This document shows positions 28,823-39,333 of a stretch of DNA of 64,000 bases, in pieces. A model generated the notes under the pieces. The model did no database searches. It saw only the letters and a list, made by a program, of their open reading frames with translations, and had not been told where the DNA came from. The position numbers and the translations under genes were made by a program. The stretch comes from Burkholderiales bacterium UBA2459 (lineage in GTDB: Bacteria; Pseudomonadota; Gammaproteobacteria; Burkholderiales; Burkholderiaceae_E): the NCBI GenBank assembly GCA_002342365.1, contig DDPV01000029.1, positions 67,653 through 131,652 of the forward strand. Direction: 5' to 3'. The first letter of the stretch is position 1. Every line of letters starts with the position of its first letter.

Positions 28823-31651
28823 ATGTTTCAAGGGCTACTTACCAAGATTTTTGGCAGTCGCAACCAGCGTCTGCTCAAGCAATACCAGCAGGTGGTTGCT
28901 CGGGTTAACGCGTTTGAACCCGCGCTCAAAACGCTCACTGACGAGGCGCTCAGCGGCAAAACCGCCCAATTCAGGCAGCGACTCGGTCAGGGCGAGAGCC
29001 TCGATGCACTGTTGCCGGAGGCTTTTGCGGTTTGCCGCGAGGCGAGCAGCAGGGTCATGGGCATGCGCCACTTTGATGTGCAACTGCTCGGTGGCATGGT
29101 CTTGCACCACGGCAAGATTGCCGAAATGCGCACGGGCGAAGGCAAAACCCTGATGGCCACGCTGCCCGCTTATTTGAATGCCCTCCTCGGACAGGGCGTG
29201 CACGTGGTGACCGTCAACGACTACCTGGCTGCCCGCGACGCGGAATGGATGGGAAGGCTTTATCGCTTCCTGGGTCTGAGCGTGGGAGTCATCGTCTCGC
29301 AGCAAGAAAACGCTGCCAAGCGCGATGCCTATGCGGCCGATATCACTTATGGAACCAATAACGAATACGGCTTTGACTACTTGCGCGACAACATGGAGTA
29401 CGCGGTGGGCGACCGTCGGCAGCGCAAACTCGCTTTTGCCATCGTGGATGAGGTTGATTCGATTCTGATCGACGAAGCAAGAACGCCGCTCATTATTTCT
29501 GGACAGGCTGACGATCAAACCGGCCTTTACACCGTGTTGAACCAGGTGCCGCCTTTGCTCAGACGCATGGCTCATGAGCCCAAGCCGCAGGAGCCGGAAC
29601 CAGAGGGCGACTATTGGGTGGATCTGAAATCCTTTGCGGTGCATTTGTCTGAGCAAGGCCATGAGCATGCCGAGCAAATCCTGAATCGGATGGGTTTGTT
29701 GCCTGAGGGCGCATCGCTGTACGACGCAGCACATATCGCCTTAATGCACCATCTGATGGCGGCTTTGCGCGCTCACAGCCTTTATGTGATCGATCAGCAC
29801 TACGTGGTGCAAAACCGCGAAGTGATTATCGTGGATGAATTCACCGGCCGCTTGATGCAGGGCAGACGCTGGTCCGACGGTCTGCACCAGGCGATCGAGG
29901 CCAAGGAGGCGGTGCCAATTCAGCCAGAAAACCAGACGCTGGCTTCGATTACCTTCCAGAACTATTTTCGCATGTACGGCAAGCTGTCGGGCATGACCGG
30001 CACGGCCGACACCGAGGCTTACGAGTTTCAGGAAATCTACGGCCTGGAAACCGTGGTCGTTCCGACGCACCGACCCATGATTCGCGACGACCGACAGGAT
30101 CAGGTGTTTCGAACAGCGCGCGAGAAGTACCAAGCCATACTGAGCGATATAAGCGATTGCCACAAGCGCGGGCAACCGGTGCTGGTTGGAACCACCTCGA
30201 TTGAAAACTCCGAGCTGCTCTCAGCATTGCTGAGCAAGGAGAAACTGCCCCACCAGGTACTCAACGCCAAGCAGCATGCGCGCGAAGCGGAGATTGTTGC
30301 CCAAGCGGGAAGGCCGGGCGTGATCACCATCGCGACCAACATGGCTGGCCGCGGCACCGATATCGTGCTGGGGGGCAATGTTGAAAAACAAGTCGGATTT
30401 CTTGAGGCTGACGCCGCCATCGAAGCCGCACAAAAGCAGGCGCAAATCAATGCGCTGCGCGGTGAATGGCAGTCCTTGCACGATAAAGTGATTGCCGAAG
30501 GCGGTTTGCACATCATCGGCACCGAAAGGCACGAATCGCGGCGCATCGATAATCAGCTGCGTGGCCGATCCGGGCGACAGGGCGATCCGGGAAGCTCGCG
30601 TTTTTACTTGTCGATGGAAGATCCGCTGCTGAAGATCTTCGCCGGCGATCGCCTGATGGCGATCATGGACAAATTGAAGCTGCCCGACGGGGAGGCCATC
30701 GAAGCCGGCATGGTGTCGCGCTCCATCGAGTCTGCTCAGCGCAAAGTTGAGGCGCGCAACTTCGATATTCGCAAACAGCTGCTTGAATACGATGATGTGG
30801 CCAACGATCAGCGGCGCATCATTTATAAGGATCGTAACGAAATACTCGATGCTGCCGATGTGCGTGAACGCATCGATACGCTGCGCAGGCAGGTGCTTGA
30901 AGCGCTCTTTCGCGACCATGTCCCGCAGGATTCGATGGAGGAGCAATGGGATCTTGAGGCCTTGCAGTCCACGCTCGCCAACGACTGGCAGCTGCAGGCC
31001 GAACTCAGGCAGTGGGCTGCACAGCAAGGGGATGCTGACGATGAAGCCTTGCTTGCCAAGCTGATCGAATCGTCCGATCAGGCTTATCAGGCAAAGCTCG
31101 ATGCCGCGGGCCCGGAGGCTTTTTCAGCGTTTGAGAAAACCGTGCTGTTGCAAGCGATCGACAATCATTGGCGCGATCATCTGGCCACGCTCGATTATCT
31201 TCGCCAAGGTATTCATTTGCGGGGTTATGCGCAAAAAAATCCCAAGCAGGAATACAAGCGCGAAGCCTTCGAACTCTTTGCAAGCCTGCAAACCCGTATC
31301 CGCGCAGATGTGGTCAAGCTGCTGATGACAGTCACCATCGCATCACCCGAGCAGGTCGAAGCCGCTCAGGTGATGCAAGCGCAACAGCAAGCGGGTTTGC
31401 AAATCAAACTGATTCATCACGATGCCGAGGCGGCTGGCATGGGTTTGCAGGCGGCCAGCGCAGCAGCCGACGGTGGTCTTGCCGACCCGCAAACGCTGGC
31501 TCTGGCAGCACAACAGCTCCCTGTCTCGGGCCAGGACAGTGCCCCGGCCCAGCAACCTTTGCGACGCTTTGGGGAAAAAATCGGCCGCAACGACCCCTGT
31601 CCATGTGGATCGGGCAAGAAGTACAAACTTTGTCATGGCCGGGTGGCCTGA
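28823..31651 (+). CDS. secA: Preprotein translocase ATPase SecA
   Basis: The motor that drives unfolded preproteins through SecYEG. The 942-residue protein has Walker [19 protein letters not shown] near residue 102, [14 protein letters not shown], the DEAD-like [19 protein letters not shown], the second nucleotide-domain motif [16 protein letters not shown] and [18 protein letters not shown]. The C-terminus is [17 protein letters not shown], the zinc-binding SEC-C motif that contacts SecB and ribosomes, after an Ala/Gln-rich linker. The ATG at 28823 gives the family start [16 protein letters not shown]. Confidence 0.97.
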   Translation: MFQGLLTKIFGSRNQRLLKQYQQVVARVNAFEPALKTLTDEALSGKTAQFRQRLGQGESLDALLPEAFAVCREASSRVMGMRHFDVQLLGGMVLHHGKIAEMRTGEGKTLMATLPAYLNALLGQGVHVVTVNDYLAARDAEWMGRLYRFLGLSVGVIVSQQENAAKRDAYAADITYGTNNEYGFDYLRDNMEYAVGDRRQRKLAFAIVDEVDSILIDEARTPLIISGQADDQTGLYTVLNQVPPLLRRMAHEPKPQEPEPEGDYWVDLKSFAVHLSEQGHEHAEQILNRMGLLPEGASLYDAAHIALMHHLMAALRAHSLYVIDQHYVVQNREVIIVDEFTGRLMQGRRWSDGLHQAIEAKEAVPIQPENQTLASITFQNYFRMYGKLSGMTGTADTEAYEFQEIYGLETVVVPTHRPMIRDDRQDQVFRTAREKYQAILSDISDCHKRGQPVLVGTTSIENSELLSALLSKEKLPHQVLNAKQHAREAEIVAQAGRPGVITIATNMAGRGTDIVLGGNVEKQVGFLEADAAIEAAQKQAQINALRGEWQSLHDKVIAEGGLHIIGTERHESRRIDNQLRGRSGRQGDPGSSRFYLSMEDPLLKIFAGDRLMAIMDKLKLPDGEAIEAGMVSRSIESAQRKVEARNFDIRKQLLEYDDVANDQRRIIYKDRNEILDAADVRERIDTLRRQVLEALFRDHVPQDSMEEQWDLEALQSTLANDWQLQAELRQWAAQQGDADDEALLAKLIESSDQAYQAKLDAAGPEAFSAFEKTVLLQAIDNHWRDHLATLDYLRQGIHLRGYAQKNPKQEYKREAFELFASLQTRIRADVVKLLMTVTIASPEQVEAAQVMQAQQQAGLQIKLIHHDAEAAGMGLQAASAAADGGLADPQTLALAAQQLPVSGQDSAPAQQPLRRFGEKIGRNDPCPCGSGKKYKLCHGRVA

Positions 31652-31695
31652 GACAGACCCGCGCGGGTCCTTGGTAAGCAAAGGAGATCTCTGCA

Positions 31696-32943
31696 ATGGC
31701 AGCTGGACTGCATGCTCCCAACCCGGATGACTTACTGCCGGTTGCCGGGCTGCGCATTGGTACGGCAAAGGCCGGGATACGAAAGCCCGGTAAGCGCGAT
31801 CTCTTGGTGTTGCAATTCGATCCTGGCTCAGTCGCTGCCGGTGTTTTCACGCGCAACCGCTTTTGCGCTGCTCCGGTTCATGTTTGTCGCAAGCACCTTG
31901 CGTTGAGCCAAGGCGCGATACGCGCTCTGGTGGTCAACACGGGCAATGCCAATGCGGGCACCGGCGAATCGGGTGTGCTCCATGCCCAAGAAACCTGCGA
32001 CCATTTGGCCTCGATGCTTGGGCTGCCGGCAACGCAGGTGTTGCCGTTTTCAACCGGCGTGATTCTTGAACCTTTGCCGATCGATCGGCTGCTTGCCGGA
32101 CTGCCACAGGCGCTTGAGGCTGCACGAGCGGGTGAGGAAGGCTGGCTCGAAGCCGCTCAGGCGATCATGACCACCGACACGCTGCCCAAGGCTTCATCGA
32201 TTGCGGTGCAGGCGGGCAACACGCGCTATCACATCACCGGTATTGCCAAGGGTGCCGGGATGATTCGCCCCAATATGGCAACCATGCTCGCTGTGCTGGC
32301 TTGTGATGCACCGATTGCGCCTGAGTTGCTTGCGCGCTGGTTGCAAGACATCAATGCGCTGAGCTTTAACCGCATTACCGTCGATGGCGACACCTCGACC
32401 AACGACTCGTTTTTGCTGGTGTCGACCGGTGCCAAGGCGTCAAGCAACGGCGCGCCGATCGATCACGACGCGCACCCGGATGCGGCAGCGCTGAAAGAGG
32501 CCATGACAGCGCTTGCGCAGCAATTGGCGCAGGCGATTGTGCGTGATGGCGAGGGCGCTACAAAATTTATTACTGTTGAGGTTGATCATGCCGCAAGCGA
32601 GGCCGAAGCGGTGCAGGTGGCCTATGCAGTAGCGCACTCGCCGCTGATAAAAACCGCTTTTTTCGCCTCCGATCCCAATCTTGGTCGCATACTTTGCGCG
32701 GTGGGCTATGCCGGGATCGACGACCTCGATGTGCAAAAGGTCGATCTGTACCTGGATGCGGTGCATGTGGCCACGCAAGGCGGACGCCATCCCGCGTACC
32801 GCGAGGAAGACGGCCAGGCGGTGATGAAAAAGCAAGACATCACAGTGCGTGTTGTGCTTGGAAGAGGCAAGGCCCAGTGCCGAGTCTGGACCTGCGATTT
32901 TTCACACGATTACGTCTCGATCAATGCCGACTACCGGTCTTAA
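31696..32943 (+). CDS. argJ: Bifunctional glutamate N-acetyltransferase / amino-acid acetyltransferase
   Basis: Recycles acetyl groups in arginine synthesis by moving acetyl from acetylornithine to glutamate. The protein self-cleaves before a threonine: [23 protein letters not shown] contains the ATML autoproteolysis site near residue 197. [13 protein letters not shown] is the alpha-chain glycine-rich segment, and [15 protein letters not shown] is in the beta chain. Length 415 residues. The ribosome site aaggagatct starts at 31680. The DUF815 gene begins within its last 20 bases. Confidence 0.95.
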   Translation: MAAGLHAPNPDDLLPVAGLRIGTAKAGIRKPGKRDLLVLQFDPGSVAAGVFTRNRFCAAPVHVCRKHLALSQGAIRALVVNTGNANAGTGESGVLHAQETCDHLASMLGLPATQVLPFSTGVILEPLPIDRLLAGLPQALEAARAGEEGWLEAAQAIMTTDTLPKASSIAVQAGNTRYHITGIAKGAGMIRPNMATMLAVLACDAPIAPELLARWLQDINALSFNRITVDGDTSTNDSFLLVSTGAKASSNGAPIDHDAHPDAAALKEAMTALAQQLAQAIVRDGEGATKFITVEVDHAASEAEAVQVAYAVAHSPLIKTAFFASDPNLGRILCAVGYAGIDDLDVQKVDLYLDAVHVATQGGRHPAYREEDGQAVMKKQDITVRVVLGRGKAQCRVWTCDFSHDYVSINADYRS

Positions 32944-33952
32944 GGCGAAAGCGGCCCGGTCGGGCAGGCGCCTCGAGCGCGAAACGCTTGTCCCTCAAGG
33001 CCAGGAGCCGCTGGCGCAACCGGGGGCGCTTGACCCGTTGGCGCCACCTGCACTGATGATTCCGGCTACGCTTGTCAATCAATTGCAAGCGCTGATCACG
33101 CAGCTGAGCGATCTGATGCCGCAGGTCCGAAGCCCGGATTGGGACGCTTCGGTCGCTTTTCGCTGGCGACGCCGGCCAAGCGCGCTTGGTGTGCAGGCCT
33201 GGCTCGCGCCGGTTCGGCATCGTTCTGCGCTAAGCCTTGATGACTTGCAGCATATTGATGATCAAAAGCAGACTCTGGTTCGAAACACCCGTCAGTTCGT
33301 TGAGGGCCGGGCCGCCAACAACGTCTTGCTGACCGGTTCACGCGGCACCGGCAAAAGTTCGGTGATCAAGGCCTTGCTCAACGCCTTTCACAGCCAGGGT
33401 TTGCGCATGATCGAGGTTGACAAGGCCGATCTGGTCGATCTTCCCGATATCGTTGAGCTGGTGGCTGAACGCCCCGAGCGCTTTGTGATTTTTTGCGACG
33501 ATCTGTCTTTTGAAGCGGGCGAAGGCGCGTACAAGGCCTTGAAGACGGTGCTGGATGGTTCGATTGCCGCGCAGTCCGACAACGTGCTGGTGTATGCCAC
33601 CTCGAACCGTCGTCATTTGATGCCCGAGTTCATGCGCGAAAACCTCGAGACGCGCTACGGCGACGAGGGCGAAATCCACCCCGGGGAAACCGTCGAGGAA
33701 AAAATTTCGCTCTCCGAGCGCTTTGGCTTATGGGTGCCTTTTTACCCCTTCAGTCAGGACCACTATTTGCATGTGGTGGCGCATTGGATGGGGCAGCTTG
33801 GCGCAAGCCCTGCTCAGATCGACAAGGCCCGGGGCGATGCGCTGCGCTTTGCTCTGGAGCGTGGCTCGCGCTCGGGGCGGGTGGCCTGGCAGTTTGCAAA
33901 GGACTGGATCGGTCAGCATGGTCATCGACGTCGCAGCCGGCGTTCTGATTAA
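32924..33952 (+). CDS. AAA+ ATPase, DUF815 family
   Basis: A 342-residue predicted ATPase. Walker [16 protein letters not shown] lies near residue 143 and [26 protein letters not shown] is the Walker B region. The segment [15 protein letters not shown], with the sensor, and the arginine-rich [25 protein letters not shown] are hallmarks of DUF815. The family's role is not established. It starts inside argJ (20-base overlap at ATG 32924; ATG 33056 is an alternative) and runs into mutT, so argJ, this gene and mutT are probably one transcript. Confidence 0.85.
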   Translation: MPTTGLKAKAARSGRRLERETLVPQGQEPLAQPGALDPLAPPALMIPATLVNQLQALITQLSDLMPQVRSPDWDASVAFRWRRRPSALGVQAWLAPVRHRSALSLDDLQHIDDQKQTLVRNTRQFVEGRAANNVLLTGSRGTGKSSVIKALLNAFHSQGLRMIEVDKADLVDLPDIVELVAERPERFVIFCDDLSFEAGEGAYKALKTVLDGSIAAQSDNVLVYATSNRRHLMPEFMRENLETRYGDEGEIHPGETVEEKISLSERFGLWVPFYPFSQDHYLHVVAHWMGQLGASPAQIDKARGDALRFALERGSRSGRVAWQFAKDWIGQHGHRRRSRRSD

Positions 33953-34526
33953 CCCCCAGGGCAAAGTCTTGCTGGCGCAACGCCCACAAGGCAAGGTCTA
34001 CGCGGGTTGGTGGGAAGTTCCAGGGGGCAAGTTTGAGCCCGGCGAAGATGCGCATCAGGCGCTTGCTCGCGAATTGCAGGAAGAGCTTGGCCTTCAGATT
34101 CAATCCTCAAGTGCATGGTGTGTATGCGAATATGAATACCCGCACGGGCATGTGCGCTTGCACTTTCGCAGGCTCTGGCACTGGCAGGGCGAGCCGCTGG
34201 CGCTGGAATCTCAGGCGCTGGTCTGGATTGATCCCACAAGCACGTTTGAAAGCAGGGTTTCGCCTATGCTGCCTGCGACCGAACCCTTGATCGCCTGGCT
34301 TGCCCTGCCGCCATCGATGGGCGGCTCAGACCCGCGTATTGAGCAGATCGACTGGCTCGACGCCGACGATCTTGAGCAGGGCAGATCGATGATCGAGGCG
34401 CGGTCTGCAACAAGCCTCAAACCGGTTTACTTGAGGCTCGGTGAGCAATACCTCGATGTGATTCGCCTGGCCGCTCAGGATTGGCTGGGATCGTCGCTTG
34501 ACAGCGCCTCGCCGGACACGCGATAG
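33918..34526 (+). CDS. mutT: Nudix hydrolase, MutT / 8-oxo-dGTP diphosphatase type
   Basis: A 202-residue protein with a full Nudix box, [24 protein letters not shown] (pattern GX5EX7REUXEEXGU), near residue 40. The N-terminal [36 protein letters not shown] matches MutT. MutT cleans the nucleotide pool of 8-oxo-dGTP. The start at 33918 overlaps the DUF815 gene by 35 bases. The tail of about 70 residues after the Nudix domain is longer than in E. coli MutT (129 residues). Its 3' end overlaps yacG, on the other strand, by 52 bases. Confidence 0.88.
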   Translation: MVIDVAAGVLINPQGKVLLAQRPQGKVYAGWWEVPGGKFEPGEDAHQALARELQEELGLQIQSSSAWCVCEYEYPHGHVRLHFRRLWHWQGEPLALESQALVWIDPTSTFESRVSPMLPATEPLIAWLALPPSMGGSDPRIEQIDWLDADDLEQGRSMIEARSATSLKPVYLRLGEQYLDVIRLAAQDWLGSSLDSASPDTR

Positions 34527-34729
34527 CGCTCACTGGCCCAGTCGCCGAGATCGCTGAGTTTGCAGCGCTCGCTGCAAAATGGCCGAAAACGATTGCTCGG
34601 TGCATAAACCGCAGCGCGCGAGCAACGCGGGCAGTTCACCAGCCTGCCTGCTTGGGACTGGACAGGCTCGGAGCCGTTTCGACCCGAAGGCTCGTCAGAA
34701 ATTGCAGAGCTCAAGGGTAAATCCAACAT
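34475..34729 (-). CDS. yacG: DNA gyrase inhibitor YacG
   Basis: A small zinc protein of about 84 residues. The four cysteines are visible in [41 protein letters not shown], the full YacG signature, including the tryptophan followed by ERYR. YacG binds GyrB and inhibits gyrase in E. coli. The start at 34729 overlaps zapD by 35 bases; the longer frame from 34759 is possible. The run coaE-zapD-yacG is conserved in proteobacteria. Confidence 0.9.
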   Translation of the reverse strand: MLDLPLSSAISDEPSGRNGSEPVQSQAGRLVNCPRCSRAAVYAPSNRFRPFCSERCKLSDLGDWASERYRVSGEALSSDDPSQS

Positions 34730-35444
34730 CGCGGTCGATCGGGCGCGGTTTGGCTGCACCTTCCTGGCGGGTGAAGCGCAGCCACATCAAGTATTGGTTG
34801 GCGCTCATTTCCGGGATCGCCTGTGGATCGGCGGGCAACACCCTGACCAGCTGGTAGGAGCGCCCGGTCAGCTGCATCTGGTAAGTGCCCTTTGGCGCCA
34901 AGACCTGCTGACTCTGGCCGGTTTCCCGCAACAAACCCAACATCACCTGCAGTGCCGCTTCCAGGGGGCGCAAATGGCCGCACCACAGCTTCATGTCGAC
35001 TAAGCGCTGCTCGATGGGCTTTTGCTGCCAGGCATGGTAAGAGGGCAGATCAAAGGGGCAGGCACCTCCAGGCACCGAGGCGCGTGCGCGAACCGACATC
35101 AGCCACTCGTGCTCGAGCAAAGCCTGCCCGGGTTTGCCCTGAATGGTGGCCAGGTTATGGCGTGTGCGCTGCAAAACATCGATAGTTTGCTCGAGCCGAT
35201 CAGCTGCTACGGCTGGGTTATCGCGCAAACTCACAAGCATGTTGCGCTGTCGGTCAAGTTCCTGGAGCAGTTCGGTTTTTAGATCGCTTCGACCGGACAT
35301 GCCCAGCACATCAAAAATTGCCGTGAGCGCAACATGGTGATCAGCGGCTGATTCGCGTTTGGCAAAGAGGCCCATGCGCATCAACAGTTCTTCAAGTCTT
35401 AACAGGTTGCGGATGCGCTCAGACAACGGAAACTCGTACATCAT
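34695..35444 (-). CDS. zapD: Cell division protein ZapD
   Basis: A 249-residue FtsZ-binding protein (formerly YacF) that bundles FtsZ filaments through the FtsZ C-terminal peptide. The opening [22 protein letters not shown] is the family signature; [37 protein letters not shown] and [42 protein letters not shown] follow in the helical domain. Two adjacent ATG codons (35444 and 35441) are both possible; 35444 makes a four-base ATGA overlap with coaE. Its partner FtsZ is encoded in the same window. Confidence 0.93.
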   Translation of the reverse strand: MMYEFPLSERIRNLLRLEELLMRMGLFAKRESAADHHVALTAIFDVLGMSGRSDLKTELLQELDRQRNMLVSLRDNPAVAADRLEQTIDVLQRTRHNLATIQGKPGQALLEHEWLMSVRARASVPGGACPFDLPSYHAWQQKPIEQRLVDMKLWCGHLRPLEAALQVMLGLLRETGQSQQVLAPKGTYQMQLTGRSYQLVRVLPADPQAIPEMSANQYLMWLRFTRQEGAAKPRPIDRDVGFTLELCNF

Positions 35445-36130
35445 GCTGGCGATTGTCCCCCATCCGAAGCGCAAGCACCAAACGCGGCGGCGGCTTCTGA
35501 CAGAAAGCGCTGATGCAGCGCATCGATCTGTGCCTCAAGCGCTTGCAATGTGCTGTGGTTTTCAATCACCGCATCGGCAAAGGCCAAGCGCTGTTCACGG
35601 CTGGCCTGCGCTGCGATGATCGATTGCACCCGCGCTTCGGTGAGACCCGAGCGTTTCATCACACGCTCGATTTGCTGGGCTTCGGGACAGTCGACCACCA
35701 CAATGCAATTCACGCGATTGCGGGCCTGCTCGGATTCGATCAGCAGCGGGATTGCGAGCATGACATAAGGACTGGTGGCTGCAAGCACTGCGTCGTCGCT
35801 GATTTGGCGAATCATCGGGTGCAGGATCGACTCAAGTCGCTTGCGCTGTTGGGGATCCTCAAAAACAAGCTCGCGCATGCGCTCGCGGTCAAGCGAGCCG
35901 TCGGCCGCCACCACCTGACTGCCAAAGGCGGAGGCAATCGCGGCCATGGCAGCGCCGCCTGGCGCAGTGATGCGGTGCGCAATTTCGTCGCTGTCGATAA
36001 CCACAATCCCTCGGTCTTGGAAGCATTCGGCCACGGTGGTTTTGCCGCTACCGATGCCGCCGGTGAGCCCGACCAGCCACTTGCCGGCGTGCTTGCGATT
36101 CTGCGTTTCATCCTGATGGATAGGCTTCAT
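35441..36130 (-). CDS. coaE: Dephospho-CoA kinase
   Basis: Last step of coenzyme A synthesis. The P-loop GLTGGIGSGKTTV is near residues 21-33, IDSDEIAHRITAPGG and PLLIESE follow, and VVVDCPEAQQIERVMKRSGLTEARVQSIIAAQASREQRLAFADAVIEN is the CoaE C-terminal signature. The start ATG at 36130 gives about 229 residues; an upstream in-frame ATG at 36178 would reach into the peptidase gene. It lies just downstream of the prepilin peptidase gene. Confidence 0.94.
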   Translation of the reverse strand: MKPIHQDETQNRKHAGKWLVGLTGGIGSGKTTVAECFQDRGIVVIDSDEIAHRITAPGGAAMAAIASAFGSQVVAADGSLDRERMRELVFEDPQQRKRLESILHPMIRQISDDAVLAATSPYVMLAIPLLIESEQARNRVNCIVVVDCPEAQQIERVMKRSGLTEARVQSIIAAQASREQRLAFADAVIENHSTLQALEAQIDALHQRFLSEAAAAFGACASDGGQSPA

Positions 36131-36140
36131 GCTGAGGATC

Positions 36141-37001
36141 TCATCCGTAAAGCAAGGGACGAAGCGTTTGCTCGCCAAAAACCATCACTGCCGCGCCAAG
36201 GCACAAGTGAGGTCCAAAGGCAATCGCTTCGCCGCGGCTGCGCCATCCGATCAGTCCGAGCAAAAGTCCGGTCAGCACACCCGTGCTTGCCGCAATCAGC
36301 ACCACCGCCGGAAGCGCCGTGAGGCCCAGCCAGGCGCCGATCGCAGCGAGGAGCTTGAAGTCGCCCGCGCCCATGCCGTCGGTACCGCGCAAGGCGCGGT
36401 AGACCGCGTTGAGCAGCCATAAGCTGCCATAGCCTGCCGCGGCGCCCATGACAGCCTGATCGAGGCTTGTGAAGTATTCGGCGCAATTGATCAACAAACC
36501 GGCCCACAGCAAAGCCTGGGTCAAGACGTCCGGCAATAGCCTTGTTTCGATGTCAATCCAGGCAAGCACCCAAAGTGTCCAGCCAAGCAGGCAGATCGCT
36601 GCCGCTTCAAGAACCAGACCGTGCCCGCTTAAGGCAAGCACCGCAACCGCGATCGGCCCAAGCGAAAAAAAACTGAAACGCCAGCCCTTGAGGCTTTCGG
36701 CTTGATGCGGCGAAATGACTTCCAGACCCTGTTGTCCCGGATCCTGGACCCCAGCGCCTGCAGCGCCTTCAACAAGGCCTGCGCCTGCCTCAGCCTGCGT
36801 CTCATCCCAGTCGTTAAATAGTGCTTCGGGCAGCGCCCGGGTGAGTCGCGCCAGGGGAAAAGCGACGAGCCAGCCCACAAGGGCGGCCACAGCGAGCTGC
36901 CAGAGCGCGGCCTGCTCGGTTGCGAGTTGGATCCAATCGTTCCATTGCATGGCCGATTCTGACCCGCTGCGCTGACGGCTGCAAGCCAGACTCGCCTGCA
37001 A
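36141..37001 (-). CDS. Prepilin peptidase-like protein (type A24) lacking the cysteine motif
   Basis: A polytopic membrane protein of 286 residues (269 if ATG 36950 is used). The GxGD aspartyl protease residues are present: WIDIETRLLPD and GTDGMGAGDFKLLAAIGAWLG. The C-terminal half matches PilD/GspO, which cleaves and N-methylates type IV prepilins. The N-terminal half does not: the two CxxC pairs and the methylase loop of PilD are missing, replaced by an Ala/Gly-rich linker. The genes pilB and pilC, usual neighbours, are absent. It could be a peptidase-only enzyme (like TadV or GspO relatives) or a decayed PilD. Confidence 0.8.
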   Translation of the reverse strand: MQASLACSRQRSGSESAMQWNDWIQLATEQAALWQLAVAALVGWLVAFPLARLTRALPEALFNDWDETQAEAGAGLVEGAAGAGVQDPGQQGLEVISPHQAESLKGWRFSFFSLGPIAVAVLALSGHGLVLEAAAICLLGWTLWVLAWIDIETRLLPDVLTQALLWAGLLINCAEYFTSLDQAVMGAAAGYGSLWLLNAVYRALRGTDGMGAGDFKLLAAIGAWLGLTALPAVVLIAASTGVLTGLLLGLIGWRSRGEAIAFGPHLCLGAAVMVFGEQTLRPLLYG

Positions 37002-37076
37002 AGCCCATAATCAGGTTTTCGACAAAGTGGGTGGCTGTTAGCGGTGGCAGCCCAAAAAAGCGGAGGAGGCTTCACC

Positions 37077-38867
37077 ATGGGATCAACGAAAAGCGATTTC
37101 GCGCTACGTTCGCGCGCCTGGTTTGACAACCCGGATAACCCCGGGATGACGGCTTTGTATTTAGAGCGTTATTTGAATTTTGGGCTTACGCTTGACGAAC
37201 TTCGCAACAGCGGAAAGCCCATCATCGGTATTGCGCAGACGGGCTCGGATTTATCGCCTTGCAACCGCCATCATCTGGAGCTTGCCTCGCGGCTGCGCGA
37301 TGGGATCCGCGATGCGGGCGGCATACCGATGGAGTTTCCGGTCCATCCGATTCAGGAAACCGGCAAGCGTCCGACCGCAGCCCTTGATCGCAACCTGAGC
37401 TATCTTGGTTTGGTAGAGCTGTTGTACGGCTACCCGCTCGATGGCGTTGTGCTGACCACCGGATGCGATAAAACCACGCCGGCGATGCTGATGGGCGCAG
37501 CCACCGTGGACTTACCCGCAATCGTGCTCTCGGGCGGGCCGATGCTCAACGGTTACTACGGCGGTGGCCTGGCAGGATCGGGCACAGTCGTCTGGTTTGC
37601 ACGCCAGGAGCTCGCAGCCGGGCGAATCGACTATGAGGAATTTTTAAACATGGTGGCTTCCTCGGCCCCTTCTCCGGGACATTGCAACACCATGGGAACG
37701 GCGCTCTCGATGAATGCGATGGCCGAAGCGCTTGGGATGTCGCTTCCCGGATGTGCAGCGATCCCTGCGCCTTATCGTGAACGCGCCCAAATGGCTTATG
37801 CCACCGGAAGGCGCATTGTTGACATGGTCCGGGAGGATTTGCGCCCCTCGCAAATCATGACCCGCGCCGCTTTCGACAATGCGATTGTTGCGGCATCGGC
37901 GCTAGGCGCTTCCACCAACTGCCCGCCGCATGTGACGGCAATCGCAAGGCATATGGGTGTGGATTTGCCCATTGAGGATTGGGACCGGATTGGCTATGAG
38001 ATCCCTTTGTTGGTCAATCTCATGCCAGCAGGGGAATATCTCGGCGAGGAGTTCCATCGCGCAGGCGGCGTGCCGGCGGTGCTTGCCCAATTGCTTGCTG
38101 CGGGCAAATTGCATGGCGATGTCCGCACGGTGAGCGGTAAAACCATGGCAGAAGACCTTGCTAAGGCCGCGATCAAGGACGACCGGGTGATCAAGACCTA
38201 CGCAGCGCCTATGCTGCCGCAATCGGGCTTTGCAGTCTTGCGCGGAAACTTGTTTGACGCGGCGGTGATGAAAACCTCGGTGATTTCAGAGGCCTTTCGC
38301 CAGCGCTATTTGCAAAACCCCGCCGATCCCGACGCCTTTGAGGGGCGAGCGATTGTGTTTGAAGGACCCGAGGACTATCACGAGCGGATCAACGATCCCT
38401 CGCTTGCAATCGATGCGGACTGTATTTTGTTTATCCGGGGGACCGGACCAGTGGGTTACCCAGGCGCTGCCGAGGTCGTCAATATGCTGCCACCGGATGA
38501 ACTGGTGAAGCAAGGCATTACCTTGCTGCCTTGTGTGGGTGATGGTCGCCAGTCGGGTACCTCGGCTTCGCCCTCGATTCTCAACGCTTCGCCTGAGGCT
38601 GCGGTCGGTGGCGGACTTGCCCTGTTGCATACGGGCGACAGGGTTCGCATTGACCTGGCAAAACGCCGCGCCGATATGTTGATCAGCGATGCGGAACTTG
38701 CGGCACGCCGGGCTGCCTGGAAGCCCCCTGAACTCGAGCATCAAACCCCCTGGCAGGAGCTGCAACGCGCCAAGATCGGACAGCTCTCCTCGGGCGCATG
38801 TCTCGATTTTGCGGTCAAGTACCAGCGCATCGCGGTCACAAAGGGAATTCCGCGTGACAATCACTGA
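37077..38867 (+). CDS. IlvD/Edd family dehydratase, probably for an aldonic (sugar) acid
   Basis: A 596-residue iron-sulfur dehydratase. Conserved cysteines for the cluster appear in [25 protein letters not shown] and [27 protein letters not shown]. The C-terminal half has [19 protein letters not shown] and [16 protein letters not shown]. The overall pattern ([22 protein letters not shown]) resembles L-arabinonate/xylonate dehydratases more than dihydroxyacid dehydratase, so IlvD itself is less likely. The start at 37077 is chosen for the strong cggaggagg at 37061. A cupin gene follows and then an AceE-type E1. Substrate unknown. Confidence 0.82.
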   Translation: MGSTKSDFALRSRAWFDNPDNPGMTALYLERYLNFGLTLDELRNSGKPIIGIAQTGSDLSPCNRHHLELASRLRDGIRDAGGIPMEFPVHPIQETGKRPTAALDRNLSYLGLVELLYGYPLDGVVLTTGCDKTTPAMLMGAATVDLPAIVLSGGPMLNGYYGGGLAGSGTVVWFARQELAAGRIDYEEFLNMVASSAPSPGHCNTMGTALSMNAMAEALGMSLPGCAAIPAPYRERAQMAYATGRRIVDMVREDLRPSQIMTRAAFDNAIVAASALGASTNCPPHVTAIARHMGVDLPIEDWDRIGYEIPLLVNLMPAGEYLGEEFHRAGGVPAVLAQLLAAGKLHGDVRTVSGKTMAEDLAKAAIKDDRVIKTYAAPMLPQSGFAVLRGNLFDAAVMKTSVISEAFRQRYLQNPADPDAFEGRAIVFEGPEDYHERINDPSLAIDADCILFIRGTGPVGYPGAAEVVNMLPPDELVKQGITLLPCVGDGRQSGTSASPSILNASPEAAVGGGLALLHTGDRVRIDLAKRRADMLISDAELAARRAAWKPPELEHQTPWQELQRAKIGQLSSGACLDFAVKYQRIAVTKGIPRDNH

Positions 38868-38894
38868 TCTGCCAGCTCAACGAGGCCTATCGCG

Positions 38895-39281
38895 ATGACA
38901 GATTCAAGCATGCAATTTAGCCTCGTGCATGCGGGTGATACCGCCTACGAGGAAGACGGTCTTCGACCATTTTTTCTCTACAAGGATCTGGGCATCCGCA
39001 AAGCCAGCGGCGGCGCTGCGGTGGCGCATCTGATCAAGGCCAAACCCGGCACCCATGCCCAACCGACCTGGCATCATCACGAGGTGGGCTTTCAAATGGT
39101 GTACATCCTCAAGGGCTGGGTGCGCTTTGAGTACGAGGGCGTGGGCGAAGTCCGGCTCGAAGCTGGCAGCTGCGTCCATCAGCCACCGGGCATTCGACAT
39201 CGTGAGCTTGAGCACAGCGAAGACTTGGAGCTGATCGAGATTGTGTTGCCGGCAGCATTCAAGACGGTGACCGAAGGTTGA
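38895..39281 (+). CDS. Cupin domain protein
   Basis: A 128-residue single-domain cupin. The metal-site motif is visible as WHHHEVGFQMVYILKGWVRFEYEGVG (HHxE) and the second part as CVHQPPGIRHRELEHSEDLELIEIVLP. Such proteins bind a metal and often act in sugar or aromatic metabolism, or as sensors. Placed 27 bases after the dehydratase gene and 52 before the aceE-like gene, it probably belongs to the same transcript. The function is not known. Confidence 0.8.
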   Translation: MTDSSMQFSLVHAGDTAYEEDGLRPFFLYKDLGIRKASGGAAVAHLIKAKPGTHAQPTWHHHEVGFQMVYILKGWVRFEYEGVGEVRLEAGSCVHQPPGIRHRELEHSEDLELIEIVLPAAFKTVTEG

Positions 39282-39333
39282 TGGTGGCAGAGGGCTGACG
39301 CAGAACTGTTGAGCCCATAAGGAGAGGTTTTCT

